Source: Bacillota bacterium
GTDB taxonomy: Bacteria; Bacillota; Dehalobacteriia; UBA4068; UBA4997
Direction: 5' to 3'
Assembly: GCA_021771915.1 (NCBI GenBank)
Contig: JAETNY010000013.1
Coordinates: 1-59,644, forward strand
Length of the DNA: 59,644 nucleotides
Both the position numbers and the translations under genes were made by a program. The notes beneath the pieces were generated by a model. The model did not search any database, was not told the origin of the DNA, and worked only from the letters and a program-made list of their open reading frames with translations. Positions 1 through 9,452 of this stretch are shown one piece after another; position 1 is the stretch's first letter; each line of letters opens with the position of its first letter.

Positions 1-855
1 CTGGGAAATACAAAAATGTCCATTGCCCAAAGCAGCTGCTCAACCTTATCCGTTACTCCATAGAAAATCACTTTATCCGCAATACCCAGCTTTTCCACCT
101 GCTGCTGCAATTCTTCTTTCATCTCGCCCTCGCCAACTAACAGCAACACACTTTCCAGCCTTTCAGATTGCAGCTTGGCAAATACCTCCAACAAATTCTC
201 CTGATTTTTCTGGTAACACAACCGACCTACATTGCCGATTACCAACTTCCCCTCTATACCTAAATCCTTGCGGACTTTCTTTCTAACCTCATCGTTAAAT
301 CTAAACTTCTCTATATCTATACCATTAGGAATAAATTCATATCTTTCCACAACATCTCTTGGAAACATAAATTCTGCCGCCAATCTGGAGCACGCCCAAT
401 AGTCAGTAGCGTTTTCAGCCAGCAGACTTTTGGCCATATTATGCAAAGCCAGCTTTAGCCACCTTGTTCTACTCCGCCTTAAAGCGGAATTATGACCATG
501 CGCAATCCTAACCTTTACCCCTGCCTTTTTAGCCAGATAAGCATAATACAATGACAATCCCTGAAAGATATTTAAATGAACTACATCATATTGACGCTCT
601 TTTAACAGCTGCCTGAACATCTTATGGTTTCGTCCTAACTTTCGCTGACTGCCGGACAACTCATAAAACCCAACGCCTTTTTCTTTCAAGTCAGACGTAA
701 ACACACTTTCACATATCTGCGCCGCCAAAATATCTATCTCCAGGCAGCTAATATCCATTTCCATAATCACATTATGCAGAAACGACTCTATACCGCCTGA
801 CTCCCACTTCTCACAAAAACAGCACACTCGACGCTTACGATTGTCCATATCCATA
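1..855 (-). CDS. Glycosyltransferase family 4 (GT-B), C-terminus cut off by the window edge
   Basis: 285 codons are visible; the gene runs off the left end. The product resembles capsule or exopolysaccharide GT4 transferases (EpsF-like), which transfer a sugar from a nucleotide-sugar donor at the cytoplasmic membrane. Visible family features are an N-terminal ESGGIESFLHN segment (the usual GGxE/xxxxxL acceptor-domain start), DVVHLNIFQG, AHGHNS, the hinge FIPNGID, and the start of the donor domain (VIGNVGRLCYQKNQENLLEVF, where a lysine-bearing loop is normal). The start at 855 has AGGAA about 9 nt upstream; an in-frame ATG at 849 is an alternative. A sigma-A-like promoter lies about 130 bp upstream. 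Donor and acceptor sugars cannot be told. Confidence 0.88.
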
Positions 856-984
856 GAAAACTGTTCCTACTATTTATTAATCCAGCTATTGAATAATTTT
901 CCAAACAAAAACCAAAAAGACAAAAAACACAGTACATAATTTTTATTTTGTCCTATATTTGCTTGGATATAAAAACACAAAATA

Positions 985-1013
985 AGTATAACACCGTAGT
1001 TTAAAAATTACAA
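985..1013 (-). promoter_or_regulatory. Sigma-A-like promoter for the glycosyltransferase
   Basis: On the minus strand TTGTAA (1008-1013) and TATACT (985-990) are 17 bp apart. It would give a 5' leader of about 120 nt before the ATG at 855. Prediction from sequence only. Confidence 0.5.
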
Positions 1014-1095
1014 GCCCTTTCCCGAAATTTATTTCAATACTGTCTTTTTATATAATATTTAACAAGATGTGCATAAAAGGGTTCTGTGCATTTGC

Positions 1096-1147
1096 AAACC
1101 GAATAATAATGAACTAAATATATTTTTTGTTCATTATTATTCGGTTT
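1096..1147. terminator. 19-bp perfect inverted repeat in the divergent region
   Basis: AAACCGAATAATAATGAAC (1096-1114) is repeated as its exact reverse complement at 1129-1147, with a 14-nt loop. The stem is AT-rich and is flanked by T/A stretches, so it could act as a terminator. It lies between two divergent genes where no terminator is needed, so an operator or an insertion relic is equally possible. Confidence 0.5.
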
Positions 1148-1214
1148 TATAATACCAATATTTTCATACTTAAAAATTAAATTTTTTAATGTAGAAAAAA
1201 CTCAAAAAAAAGTA

Positions 1215-1243
1215 TTGTCAAAATATTTAACAAGTATTATAAT
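1215..1243 (+). promoter_or_regulatory. Sigma-A-like promoter for the chemotaxis receptor
   Basis: TTGTCA (1215-1220), a 17-bp spacer and TATAAT (1238-1243), 58 bp upstream of the start codon. The match to the vegetative consensus is strong. No sigma-D motif (TAAA-N15-GCCGATAT) was seen, which would be usual for motility genes. Confidence 0.7.
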
Positions 1244-1301
1244 AAGTTCATTAATACTAAATACATAAAAGACTTATTTTGTCAGATGAGGTGAAATAAA
1301 A

Positions 1302-2981
1302 ATGAAATTATTTCAGTTAAGCCGCGAAACGGCAAACAACAAATCAAAACGTATTGGCAAAAAAGTAGGCAATGTCGTTACAATTATGCTTGCCCTATCA
1401 ATTATTCTGGCAGTAACATTATGTGTAACCATCTTCCGCACGCTTACTACGGAAATGTTAAAAGACCGCTGTACCAATGGCACCAATGTTCTGGCCTATG
1501 AACTTGAACGTATTGACAGCGGCGCTGATTTAACACAGCTGCTTGACGAATTAAAAAACCGTATGGGCTGTGAATTTACCATATTTGAAAATGACACCAG
1601 AGCCTACACCACAGTTATACAGGACGGCCAACGCGTGGTGGGTACCAAACTTTCGGCTGAACTTTCAGAAACTATCTTAAAACAGGGGCAATCATATGTA
1701 GGTAAGGCTTCATTGTTGGGTGAAGATTTTCTATGCTCCTATGTGCCAACCAGAGATAGCAATGGTCAGGTTAACGGCCTGATTTTTGCCGGTATTTCCA
1801 GTAAAGAAGCCAACCAGCAAACGCTGGTCGCCGTGTTGCTTTCTATTGTGGCAAGTATCGTTGCAATCATCGTCTGCAATCTGATTTTGGTTGTTTATCT
1901 GAAAAAACGTGTTTCCATGCCTCTGGAGGAAATTACCCAGGTAGCCGAACGTCTGGCACAGGGCAATTTGGGTGTAAACAGCGGCGAGCATATCAATATC
2001 AACATTCAATCTGATGATGAAATTGGTCTGCTGGGACAAATGTTCATGGAAACAAGTCAAAGACTGCGTTCCTATATCGGTGAAATTGCCAGCATTCTGA
2101 ACGCCATTGCGGTCGGTAATTTGACCAATAGCGCTAAATTGGATTATGTGGGCGATTTCATATCTATCAAAAATTCACTTGAGGATATTGAAAACAGATT
2201 AAACGATACCATTGGCCAGATTAAAAACAGCGCTGAACAAGTTTCCGGCGGTTCCGACCAGGTTTCCAACAGTGCACAGGCTTTGGCACAGGGCGCCACA
2301 GAACAGGCAAGTTCCATTGAGGAACTCTCCGCCACTATCACCGAAATTTCAGCCAGCGCCAAACGCACCGCCCAGGCCACAGAAGAAGCCGGCGAATTTG
2401 TAGAAAAAGTAGGCTCCCAGCTGGGCGTCAGTGTGGAATACATTAAACAGATGAATACCGCCATGGAAAGAATATCAACCTCCTCCGAAGAAATCAGTAA
2501 AATCATCGCCACGATTGAAAATATTGCTTTCCAAACCAACATTCTGGCCTTAAACGCCGCCGTGGAGGCTGCACGCGCCGGTACTGCCGGCAAGGGCTTT
2601 GCCGTTGTTGCCGATGAAGTTCGCAATCTGGCTAATAAATCCGATGAAGCCGCCAAGGCCACCAAGAATCTGATTGAAAGTTCAATTACCGCCGTCAATG
2701 AGGGCAGTGAAGTCGTAGAAAAAGTGACCCAGTTCCTGGAGCAAACCAGTGATATGGCCAGCGGCGTTACCGGCAAAATGACCGTGGTTGTAGACGCTGT
2801 GGAGAAGCAGACCACCGCTATCGACCAGATTACCGAGGGTATTGAACAGATTTCAGCCGTGGTGCAGACCAACTCGGCAACCAGTGAGGAAAGTGCAGCC
2901 GCCAGCGAACAGCTTTCTTCTCAGGCCAACTTGCTTAAAGAATTGGTTGACACTTTCCAGTTAAAACATGGCGCTCATTAA
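1302..2981 (+). CDS. Methyl-accepting chemotaxis protein
   Basis: 559 aa membrane receptor that passes ligand signals to CheA/CheW. It has a short cytoplasmic tail, TM1 (about residues 22-46), an extracellular single-Cache-like sensor (about 47-172), TM2 (about 174-199), a HAMP linker (about 200-255) and a long coiled-coil signalling domain. The hairpin tip is recognisable from [19 protein letters not shown] through [21 protein letters not shown] ribosome site precedes the ATG. No other chemotaxis gene is in the window, so this is an orphan receptor. The ligand is unknown. Confidence 0.95.
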   Translation: MKLFQLSRETANNKSKRIGKKVGNVVTIMLALSIILAVTLCVTIFRTLTTEMLKDRCTNGTNVLAYELERIDSGADLTQLLDELKNRMGCEFTIFENDTRAYTTVIQDGQRVVGTKLSAELSETILKQGQSYVGKASLLGEDFLCSYVPTRDSNGQVNGLIFAGISSKEANQQTLVAVLLSIVASIVAIIVCNLILVVYLKKRVSMPLEEITQVAERLAQGNLGVNSGEHININIQSDDEIGLLGQMFMETSQRLRSYIGEIASILNAIAVGNLTNSAKLDYVGDFISIKNSLEDIENRLNDTIGQIKNSAEQVSGGSDQVSNSAQALAQGATEQASSIEELSATITEISASAKRTAQATEEAGEFVEKVGSQLGVSVEYIKQMNTAMERISTSSEEISKIIATIENIAFQTNILALNAAVEAARAGTAGKGFAVVADEVRNLANKSDEAAKATKNLIESSITAVNEGSEVVEKVTQFLEQTSDMASGVTGKMTVVVDAVEKQTTAIDQITEGIEQISAVVQTNSATSEESAAASEQLSSQANLLKELVDTFQLKHGAH

Positions 2982-3011
2982 ACCAAAAAAATAAACTAAA
3001 CTTAAATATAC

Positions 3012-3064
3012 AAACAGTGCGCTGTTATATCCCCTGAAAAGGAGATAACAACGCACTGTTTATT
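3012..3064. terminator. Bidirectional terminator between the convergent MCP and ABC genes
   Basis: AAACAGTGCG at the left arm pairs with CGCACTGTTT at the right, with further pairing inside (TGTTAT with ATAACA, CCCCT with AGGAG) around a GAAA loop. T-rich sequence flanks both sides, fitting convergent genes. Confidence 0.8.
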
Positions 3065-3084
3065 TTGCAAAAAAACACGCTTTA

Positions 3085-3840
3085 TTAAAGAACCTTGCTC
3101 AAAAAATCACGCAGACGAGGGTTTTGCGGATTGGCGAAAAACGGCTCCGGTTTGTTTTCCTCCAAAATCTGCCCCTGATCCATAAAAATAACTCGCGAGC
3201 CAACCTCTTTGGCAAAGCCCATTTCATGGGTAACCACCACCATGGTCATGCCCGCCTCTGCCAGCGATTTCATTACATTCAAAACCTCGCCGACCATTTC
3301 CGGATCCAAAGCAGACGTTGGCTCATCAAAAAGCATTACTTCCGGGCTCATGCAAAGTGCGCGCACAATGGCAATGCGCTGCTTTTGGCCGCCGGAAAGC
3401 TGCGAGGGATAAGCCGCCGCCCGGTCTGCCAGCCCCACGCGTTCCAAAAGTTCCATGGCTTTGGCCTCCGCTTCCTCCTTGCTTTGCTTTAAAAGCTTGC
3501 AAGGAGCTAAGGTCAGATTGCGCAAAATGGTCATATGCGGAAACAGATTAAAATGCTGAAAAACCATACCCATTTTCTGACGGTGCTGGTTAATATCCAG
3601 CTTGGGGTCTGTTAAATCATCACCGTCAAAATAAATACCACCGCCGGTTGGTTTCTCCAAAAGGTTTAAACAGCGCAAAAAGGTGCTTTTGCCGCTGCCG
3701 GAAGGACCGATTACCACCAGAACCTCACCCCGGTGAATATCTGTGTTAATACCTTTCAACACTTCCAGCTTGCCAAAGGATTTATGCAAATTCGCCACTT
3801 TAATCAAAACGCCGCCTTGAATATTCTCTTTAGTGGTCAC
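3085..3840 (-). CDS. Polar amino acid ABC transporter, ATP-binding protein (GlnQ type)
   Basis: 251 aa cytoplasmic ATPase that powers amino acid import. Walker A is GPSGSGKST, the Q-loop is VFQHFNLF, the signature is LSGGQKQR, Walker B is [12 protein letters not shown] and the H-loop is VVVTHEMGF; all are intact. The GTG start overlaps the end of the permease gene and has AAAGGAGG 10 nt upstream, so translation is probably coupled. It is third in the order binding protein, permease, ATPase. Substrate specificity (glutamine, cystine or other polar amino acid) cannot be read from the ATPase. Confidence 0.93.
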   Translation of the reverse strand: MTTKENIQGGVLIKVANLHKSFGKLEVLKGINTDIHRGEVLVVIGPSGSGKSTFLRCLNLLEKPTGGGIYFDGDDLTDPKLDINQHRQKMGMVFQHFNLFPHMTILRNLTLAPCKLLKQSKEEAEAKAMELLERVGLADRAAAYPSQLSGGQKQRIAIVRALCMSPEVMLFDEPTSALDPEMVGEVLNVMKSLAEAGMTMVVVTHEMGFAKEVGSRVIFMDQGQILEENKPEPFFANPQNPRLRDFLSKVL

Positions 3841-4543
3841 TTTGTCGCAGCCTCCTTTCCAGCCGGTTCACCATATTTTCCAGAAACATTACCATAACCA
3901 GGTAAATCAGCGCCACCACATACAAAGGCATGGCCGCCAGTGTGCGCCCACGAATAATATCGCCGCCCTTGGTTAAATCCTGCAAAGCAATATAACCGGC
4001 TACTGAGGTTTCTTTCAGCAATACGATTACTTCATTGGCCAGCGCCGGCAAAACATTTTTGAATGCCTGTGGTGCAATAATATAAATCATGGTTTGCCAG
4101 TAATTAAAGCCCAGCGAGCGGCCGGCTTCCATCTGACCCTTATCCACCGACATGATACCGGCGCGCACAATCTCTGCCACATAAGCCCCAGAGTTGATAC
4201 CAAAGGCCACGATACCGCTAGTTATCTTATCGCAATGCAACATCGGCCCCATAATTACAAAATAAATTATCAACAGCTGCACAACCACCGGTGTACCGCG
4301 AATAACCGTCAAATAAACCCGGCAGAAGAAATTAAGAATTTTAATCAGCCAGTTCGGTTTATCCGCGTTATCATGCGTGGTGCGGATAACCGCCACCAGA
4401 AAACCAATAAGCACACCCAGAATTACTGCACCAAAAGTAAGCTTTAGCGTAACCTGCAAGCCGTCCACAATATAATGCCAGCGTTCATCTTCAATAAAAT
4501 TAAGTTCAAATTGCCGCTGCATTTTTTGCAGCCATTCATTCAA
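3830..4543 (-). CDS. Polar amino acid ABC transporter, permease (GlnP/HisM type)
   Basis: About 237 aa integral membrane subunit with the GxxxA...G EAA loop ([25 protein letters not shown]) that docks on the ATPase, and several membrane segments, one starting at [24 protein letters not shown] start at 4543 is chosen because AGGGA lies about 10 nt upstream; a GTG at 4552 is in frame but only 1 nt from that site. The gene overlaps the ATPase gene by 11 bp and is separated from the binding-protein gene by a hairpin. Confidence 0.9.
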   Translation of the reverse strand: MNEWLQKMQRQFELNFIEDERWHYIVDGLQVTLKLTFGAVILGVLIGFLVAVIRTTHDNADKPNWLIKILNFFCRVYLTVIRGTPVVVQLLIIYFVIMGPMLHCDKITSGIVAFGINSGAYVAEIVRAGIMSVDKGQMEAGRSLGFNYWQTMIYIIAPQAFKNVLPALANEVIVLLKETSVAGYIALQDLTKGGDIIRGRTLAAMPLYVVALIYLVMVMFLENMVNRLERRLRQSDH

Positions 4544-4585
4544 TACAATCACTTCCCTGCCCCAAAATCATTAACAAATGCAAAA

Positions 4586-4609
4586 GGGGAACGGGAGCCC
4601 CCGTTCCCC
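4586..4609 (-). terminator. GC-rich hairpin between the binding-protein and permease genes
   Basis: A 10-bp perfect stem (GGGGAACGGG with CCCGTTCCCC, 4-nt loop) is followed on the minus strand by TTTTG. In such importers a hairpin here commonly lets the binding protein be made in excess over the membrane subunits, by partial termination or by protecting the 3' end. That role is inferred. Confidence 0.75.
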
Positions 4610-4634
4610 GGTTTATTTAAGCTAAGTAAACAGA

Positions 4635-5405
4635 TTATTCAGCGTTAATGTATCTATCAACAATCTCCTGAACAGTGCCGTCTGCAATCAATTCCTGCAA
4701 AGCGCCATCAACTTTCTCAAACAATTCGGTGTTTTCCTTATTCAAAGCAATAGCATATTCCTCGGTGGCATATTCAGTTTCCAGCAGCTTCAAACCGTCA
4801 TTGGTAGCCACAAAAACTTTCGCCGGCTCCAGGTCAATAATCACAGCGTCAATCAAGCCCTGGCTCAAAGCTATAACAGCGTCTGCGCCTTTGTTGTAAC
4901 GCTCAACAGCTTCATCGCCGAAATCATCGGTGGAATAGATATCGCCGGTGGTGTTGGTCTGAACGCCAATCTTCTTGCCCTGCAAATCATCAAGCGTTTC
5001 AATCTCAGAATCCTCTTTTACAATAACCACCTGATGACCTTCAGCATAAGGTGTGGAGAAGTTTGCATTCTCCTTGCGCTCTTCAGTAACGGTCATGCCA
5101 GCCATTACCATATCAGTCTGACCGGTGGAAAGAGCCATCAAAGTAGATTCAAAAGCCATATCTTCAATCTCCAGCTTCATACCCAGCTTTTCAGCAATCG
5201 CTGCCGCAACTTCAGCGTCAATACCCACAATTTTATCACCCTCATAATACTCATAAGGCGGAAATTCTGCGTTTGTCGCCATTCTCAGCACCGGCTGCTC
5301 CTCTTGCTGGTTGTTGTTGCCAGCATTCTGTTGTTTGTCATTACCGCAGGCCGCCAACCCCAAAACCAGGACGCAGGCCAATAAAACAGATAACAACTTT
5401 TTCAT
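4635..5405 (-). CDS. Polar amino acid ABC transporter, substrate-binding lipoprotein
   Basis: 256 aa. A lipoprotein signal peptide ends in the lipobox LAAC, so the mature protein is anchored to the membrane by a diacylglyceryl cysteine. The body is a family-3 solute-binding protein: the PPYEYYEGDKIVGIDAEVA entry, MVMAGMTVTEER, and GKKIGVQTNTTGD are typical. The ATG at 5405 has AGGAGGT 8 nt upstream; a TTG at 5411 is too close. It is the first gene of the importer operon, with a promoter at 5455-5483. The ligand is likely a polar amino acid, not resolved further. Confidence 0.93.
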   Translation of the reverse strand: MKKLLSVLLACVLVLGLAACGNDKQQNAGNNNQQEEQPVLRMATNAEFPPYEYYEGDKIVGIDAEVAAAIAEKLGMKLEIEDMAFESTLMALSTGQTDMVMAGMTVTEERKENANFSTPYAEGHQVVIVKEDSEIETLDDLQGKKIGVQTNTTGDIYSTDDFGDEAVERYNKGADAVIALSQGLIDAVIIDLEPAKVFVATNDGLKLLETEYATEEYAIALNKENTELFEKVDGALQELIADGTVQEIVDRYINAE

Positions 5406-5454
5406 CTTCAAATACCTCCTAAAAAATAAAAAATTAAAAGCTTTATTAAACTAA

Positions 5455-5483
5455 ATCATAGCATATTTATCAGCTAATAGCAA
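5455..5483 (-). promoter_or_regulatory. Promoter of the amino acid importer operon
   Basis: Minus strand TTGCTA (5478-5483), 17-bp spacer, TATGAT (5455-5460), about 50 bp upstream of the binding-protein start. No nearby operator is obvious. Confidence 0.6.
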
Positions 5484-5567
5484 GTATTTATACAAATTTT
5501 TATTTAATAATATAATCAAAAAATTTATCTTCGACAAATTCAAACTATAAAACAATCCGATTTTTCC

Positions 5568-6206
5568 CTAAAAGCGACGCAGCAGCGCAATCACCCGGCC
5601 CAAAATCTGCACCTCATGGGCAATAATATCCGCCATACTTGAGTTGGCCGGCCGCAAACGGTAAAAATCCTTTTCCTTATAGAAATATTTCACAGTTGCA
5701 CTGTACTCAAGCAGCACAGCGGCAATCTCGCCATTGGCAACCTGCGGCGTCTGCTCCACCACCAGCAAATCGCCATCAAAAATGCCGGCTTCAATCATAC
5801 TTTCACCCTGAACGCGCAGCATAAACAGCTGCTTGTTGGAGTGAACAAAATCCAGCGGTAGCGGATAAAAATCCTCAACCTGTTCATCAGCCAAAAGCGG
5901 CTGGCCGGCCGCAATCGTTCCCAAAAGCGGTATGCTGGTCATCTCCTTTAATGGCAGCGGTTCAGGCAAAGCGCTTTCCGGCAAAGCCTTTTCCGTCAAC
6001 TCCAGCGCGCGCTGCTTGCAGGCGTCACGCCTAATATAGCCCTTTTCCTCCAAAGCGCGCAGATGCCCATGCACAGTGGCCGGCGATTTTAACCCTATGC
6101 CCTGGCCAATCTCCCGGACAGTTGGCGGATACCCCTTTTGAAGCTGCACTTTCTTAATATATTGCAGCACCTCCTGCTGACGCTGATTTAAATCCAGATA
6201 ATCCAT
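5568..6206 (-). CDS. lexA: LexA, SOS-response repressor and self-cleaving protease
   Basis: 212 aa. Residues 1-65 form the LexA winged helix (PPTVREIGQGIGLKSPATVHGHL). The C-terminal S24 domain has the Ala-Gly cleavage site in GTIAAGQP, the catalytic serine in GESM and the catalytic lysine in SATVKYFYK. When RecA filaments form on damaged DNA, LexA cuts itself and SOS genes are released. The start at 6206 has GGGAGG 9 nt upstream; a longer frame reaching 6317 runs through the promoter and is not used. The SOS box overlaps its own -35, so it is probably autoregulated. It is divergent from the DinG-type helicase gene. Confidence 0.95.
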   Translation of the reverse strand: MDYLDLNQRQQEVLQYIKKVQLQKGYPPTVREIGQGIGLKSPATVHGHLRALEEKGYIRRDACKQRALELTEKALPESALPEPLPLKEMTSIPLLGTIAAGQPLLADEQVEDFYPLPLDFVHSNKQLFMLRVQGESMIEAGIFDGDLLVVEQTPQVANGEIAAVLLEYSATVKYFYKEKDFYRLRPANSSMADIIAHEVQILGRVIALLRRF

Positions 6207-6261
6207 AATTGCCCCTCCCAATATTCGCATTAACTCCCAAATGATATAACCATACATTTTA

Positions 6262-6301
6262 ATATTAACACAAAATATTAGAAATTGCAAACATTTGTTC
6301 C
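6262..6301 (-). promoter_or_regulatory. lexA promoter with an overlapping SOS box
   Basis: On the minus strand GGAACAAATGTTTGC (6287-6301) matches the Bacillota LexA box GAAC-N4-GTTC at 7 of 8 fixed positions. The -35 TTGCAA (6285-6290) overlaps the box, and -10 TAATAT (6262-6267) follows after 17 bp. The arrangement implies repression of lexA by its own product. The box is also 10 bp from the -35 of the divergent helicase gene and may control that too. Confidence 0.75.
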
Positions 6302-6310
6302 AAAAATCTC

Positions 6311-6339
6311 TTGACAAATTTTCAGTGCTTCAATACAAT
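6311..6339 (+). promoter_or_regulatory. Promoter of the DinG-type gene
   Basis: TTGACA (6311-6316), 17-bp spacer, TACAAT (6334-6339); the TTG start codon is 45 bp downstream. Confidence 0.75.
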
Positions 6340-6384
6340 ATTAATAGAAGTAATTTATCAAATTATTAATATAGAGGTAAAATT

Positions 6385-9207
6385 TTGGATATATTAAATT
6401 TTTTAGTTATAGACCTGGAAACCACTGGACTGAACCCAGCCGAAGCGGAAATTATTGAAATCGGCGCCGTGAAAATTCAGGGCGGTCAAATTACAGAAAG
6501 TTTTCAGACACTGGTGCGCCCCAAGCAAAAATTGCTACCTGAAATCAGCGAACTAACCGGCATAACCGATGCTATGCTGACCAATGCTCCCAGCGCGGAT
6601 TTTGCCTTACAGGCTTTGCAGGATTTTGCCGGTGATTTCAGCTTTTGGGTAGCGCATAACAAGGATTTTGAGTCGGCTTTTTTAAATCCATGGCTGGAAA
6701 GACAACCGCAATGGCTGGATTCGATTGATATTGCTAAAATCACCCTGCCATTGGAGCGCTATTTCCGCCTTGGGCATTTAATTGATATTCTGCAAATTGA
6801 GCATGACCAGCTGCACCGGGCGCTGGCTGACGCGATGGCTACCGCCAAGCTGCTGCTTATCCTGCTGCGCCGCCTGATTGCCCTGCCAGAAAGCCTTTGG
6901 CGTGAATGGCTGCTTATCTGTGGTTCTCTGGCGCTGCCGTTGGCCGAATTACTGCGCAATCTTTATCAAAACACCAATCCACAGCTGCGCCCGGCGTCAT
7001 TTACTGATACGTCAAGCAACAATCAGACCGAGTTTACCTATCCGGAGCCTGCTGAACGTCCAGAGCCTGACGAAAATTATCAGCTGCCGCTGCAACAAAT
7101 AACCAGTTTTTTTCAACAACTGCCGGAAAACGGCTTTGAATACCGGCCGGAACAGATTAAAATGTCGGAGCTGGTAACCACGGCCTTTAATAAAAAACAG
7201 GCGCTGCTGGCCGAGGCCGGCACCGGCACCGGCAAAAGTCTGGCGTATCTGTTGCCGGCTGCTCTTTGGGCCAAAGGCAGTAAGCAACAGGTACTTATCA
7301 GCACCAACACCATTAATTTGCAGGAACAGCTGTTAAATAAGGATATTCCACTGCTACGCCAACAGTTAGGCGAAAATTTTGGCGCGGTGGTCTTAAAAGG
7401 GCGCAGTAATTATCTTTGCCTGCGCAAATGGCAGGCGTTGCGTCATCAGGCCGGCATTGATACGCTGGCTTTGTATCTGCGGCTGGCGCATTGGCTGCGT
7501 TTAAGTTCCACCGGCGATTTCAGCGAACTAAACCTCTGGGGACAGGAATTGGAACATATGCAGGAATTAAATGCAGCCAGCGAAACCTGCGTTAATTTCA
7601 ACTGCAAAATGCAGCGCAGCCACTGCTTTGTCAGTAAGATACGTAAGCAGGCGCAGCAGGCTGACCTGCTCATTCTTAATCACTCCCTGCTGGTTACAGC
7701 AGCCCAACTGACCGGCGGCAACAGCGAAAGTGCCGGTATTCTGCCCCCGGCGCGCTATCTGATTGTAGACGAGGCGCATCAACTGGCGGCTGTGGCTCAA
7801 AGGCAATTCTCCCAGCGTTTTTCCTCACAGCATATCCGCCATAGTCTGGGTAAACACTGGCAGCGCCTGCGGCCGCATGAATTGTTGCGCGCTCTGCGCA
7901 AACTGCCAGATACTGTCAATCTGACTAACAAACTGGACAAAACCTGTCAGGCTTATGATAAAATAAGCCCCAGCGCCGCCGCCTTTGATGCCGCCACGGC
8001 TTATTTACTGCCACCGCAGCAATGGGAACGCCGCAACCTGCGCATTGAACACCAGCGTTTTAATCCGGAACTTTGGCAGCCGATTGAAAACGCTTTGGGC
8101 AATCTGTTCTTCGATTTGAAACAGTTCAGTCAAGCCTTAAATGAACTGCTTTTTGAACTGAATGATAATGACGACCCCTATTTCTCGCTGGACGCGGTAG
8201 CCGCGCTGCAAACGCTGTTAGCCAGCACCAATGAACTGCTGGTCACCGCTCAAATTATTATTGACGGCAAAAATTTGCAGGCCGAGCCGGGTTGTGAAAA
8301 CTGCGTAATCTGGCTGGAAAGCAGCAGCCAGCCCAACAACCCAAACGCCGCAGAAACGCCAGAATGGTGGGTGGCTCCTTATGACATTCGGCCGTTGCTT
8401 AACCGCTGCATTTATCAGGACAAGGAAGCGCTGGTTTTCACCTCGGCCACCATGGCTACCGCCCAGGATTTCAGCTATTTCAGCAATGAACTGGGTTTGT
8501 ATTTGCTGGATTTACCCAAGCAAAGCTGCTTGCTGCCCTCGCCCTTTGACTATCAGCACAAGGCACGGCTTTTTTTAGCAAACGATATTGACGATTATAC
8601 CAAAAGCAGTGAAATGGCTATCAGCCAACAGCTGGCTGAAGCCATTGCCCGGCTGACCAAAGCCGCCAATGGGCGCACGCTGGTGCTTTTCACGTCTTAT
8701 CAGCAGCTAAACACGGTTTATATGATGCTGCACCCCCTGTTGCAGGACACCGATATTCAGCTTTTGGCGCATGGGCGCTCCGGCGGTCGTAACTTTATTC
8801 TGGAAAGTATGCAGAACAATCCGCAAACCTGCGTTTTGGGCGTTAACAGCTTCTGGGAGGGCGTGGACATCAAAGGCGCTAATCTCTCGCTGCTGGTTAT
8901 TATCCGCCTGCCTTTTGCGCCGCCCGGCACACCGACTTTAGAAGCCAAATTTGAGCAGATACGCCGGGAGGGCGGCAATCCTTTCCGGGAATACAGCCTG
9001 CCCCAGGCCGTTATCCGCTTTAAACAAGGCTTTGGCCGGCTGATACGCAGTCAGGACGATTACGGCGTTTGCTGTGTGCTGGACCAACGTATCTGGCATA
9101 AAAAAAGCTATGGCAAGCATTTCTTAAACTCTCTGCCCAATCTGCCCACCAAAATCTGCTCCACCACCGAAATGACAGCCGAAATAAGCGAATTTTTAAG
9201 TAAATAA
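6385..9207 (+). CDS. dinG: DinG-family 3'-5' exonuclease and iron-sulfur DNA helicase
   Basis: 940 aa. Residues 1-170 are a DEDDh exonuclease (FLVIDLETTG with Asp10 and Glu12; HNKDFE; HRALADAMAT). The rest is an XPD/DinG superfamily-2 helicase: Walker A AEAGTGTGKS (about 276-285), DEAH box (about 461-464), and late motifs ending in GFGRLIRSQDDYG. Cys345, Cys402, Cys407 and Cys414 are spaced C-x56-C-x4-C-x6-C, close to the 4Fe-4S ligands of Escherichia coli DinG, so a cluster is likely. It starts at TTG with GAGGT upstream. The adjacent LexA box suggests a DNA-damage role such as R-loop or structured-DNA unwinding. Confidence 0.92.
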   Translation: MDILNFLVIDLETTGLNPAEAEIIEIGAVKIQGGQITESFQTLVRPKQKLLPEISELTGITDAMLTNAPSADFALQALQDFAGDFSFWVAHNKDFESAFLNPWLERQPQWLDSIDIAKITLPLERYFRLGHLIDILQIEHDQLHRALADAMATAKLLLILLRRLIALPESLWREWLLICGSLALPLAELLRNLYQNTNPQLRPASFTDTSSNNQTEFTYPEPAERPEPDENYQLPLQQITSFFQQLPENGFEYRPEQIKMSELVTTAFNKKQALLAEAGTGTGKSLAYLLPAALWAKGSKQQVLISTNTINLQEQLLNKDIPLLRQQLGENFGAVVLKGRSNYLCLRKWQALRHQAGIDTLALYLRLAHWLRLSSTGDFSELNLWGQELEHMQELNAASETCVNFNCKMQRSHCFVSKIRKQAQQADLLILNHSLLVTAAQLTGGNSESAGILPPARYLIVDEAHQLAAVAQRQFSQRFSSQHIRHSLGKHWQRLRPHELLRALRKLPDTVNLTNKLDKTCQAYDKISPSAAAFDAATAYLLPPQQWERRNLRIEHQRFNPELWQPIENALGNLFFDLKQFSQALNELLFELNDNDDPYFSLDAVAALQTLLASTNELLVTAQIIIDGKNLQAEPGCENCVIWLESSSQPNNPNAAETPEWWVAPYDIRPLLNRCIYQDKEALVFTSATMATAQDFSYFSNELGLYLLDLPKQSCLLPSPFDYQHKARLFLANDIDDYTKSSEMAISQQLAEAIARLTKAANGRTLVLFTSYQQLNTVYMMLHPLLQDTDIQLLAHGRSGGRNFILESMQNNPQTCVLGVNSFWEGVDIKGANLSLLVIIRLPFAPPGTPTLEAKFEQIRREGGNPFREYSLPQAVIRFKQGFGRLIRSQDDYGVCCVLDQRIWHKKSYGKHFLNSLPNLPTKICSTTEMTAEISEFLSK

Positions 9208-9323
9208 AAATTTTTTCACCAGAAAAAGCAGTGGACAACTATCATTTTTCCTTGCTTCTGTATATATATTTAATAGATAGATTTGCCAGCCTATATTAAT
9301 TCCGGGCAAGGAGGTTAATTGAT

Positions 9324-9392
9324 ATGAAAGTATACTATTTTAAGCTGCCAACGCCGATTTTGAATTTCCTGAAGAAAACATTTAAACATTAA
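9324..9392 (+). CDS. spoVM: SpoVM-like spore-envelope micropeptide (22 aa)
   Basis: A 22-residue reading frame with a near-perfect ribosome site (AAGGAGGT, 9 nt before ATG). The peptide starts MKVYYFKLP and ends in a short amphipathic basic helix (FLKKTFKH). Bacillus subtilis SpoVM is 26 residues and starts MKFYTIKLP; Met1-Lys2, Tyr4, Lys7-Leu8 and the functionally important Pro9 align without gaps. SpoVM sits on the convex forespore membrane and anchors SpoIVA for coat and cortex assembly. A terminator follows at once, so it is a single-gene unit. Its size makes it easy to miss in annotation. Identity rests on this short match. Confidence 0.78.
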   Translation: MKVYYFKLPTPILNFLKKTFKH

Positions 9393-9407
9393 AACTCCCA
9401 AACATTG

Positions 9408-9436
9408 AGCGCCGGTTAATTTTTACAACCGGCGCT
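9408..9436 (+). terminator. Terminator of spoVM
   Basis: 10-bp perfect stem AGCGCCGGTT with AACCGGCGCT, 9-nt loop, then TAACTTTTATT. It closes a transcript containing only the micropeptide gene. Confidence 0.8.
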
Positions 9437-9452
9437 TAACTTTTATTCACTT

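Larger units (their letters stand above)
856..1301. other. 445-bp AT-rich intergenic region between divergent genes
   Basis: There is no plausible gene here. It holds a minus-strand promoter (985-1013), a 19-bp inverted repeat (1096-1147) and a plus-strand promoter (1215-1243). The 130 bp next to the glycosyltransferase start is AT-rich and I see no riboswitch fold in it. Confidence 0.6.

Noticed and set aside
2144-2872. A 242-codon minus-strand frame within the chemotaxis receptor
   Set aside because: Shadow of the coiled-coil codons; Ser/Ala/Val-rich with no start signal.
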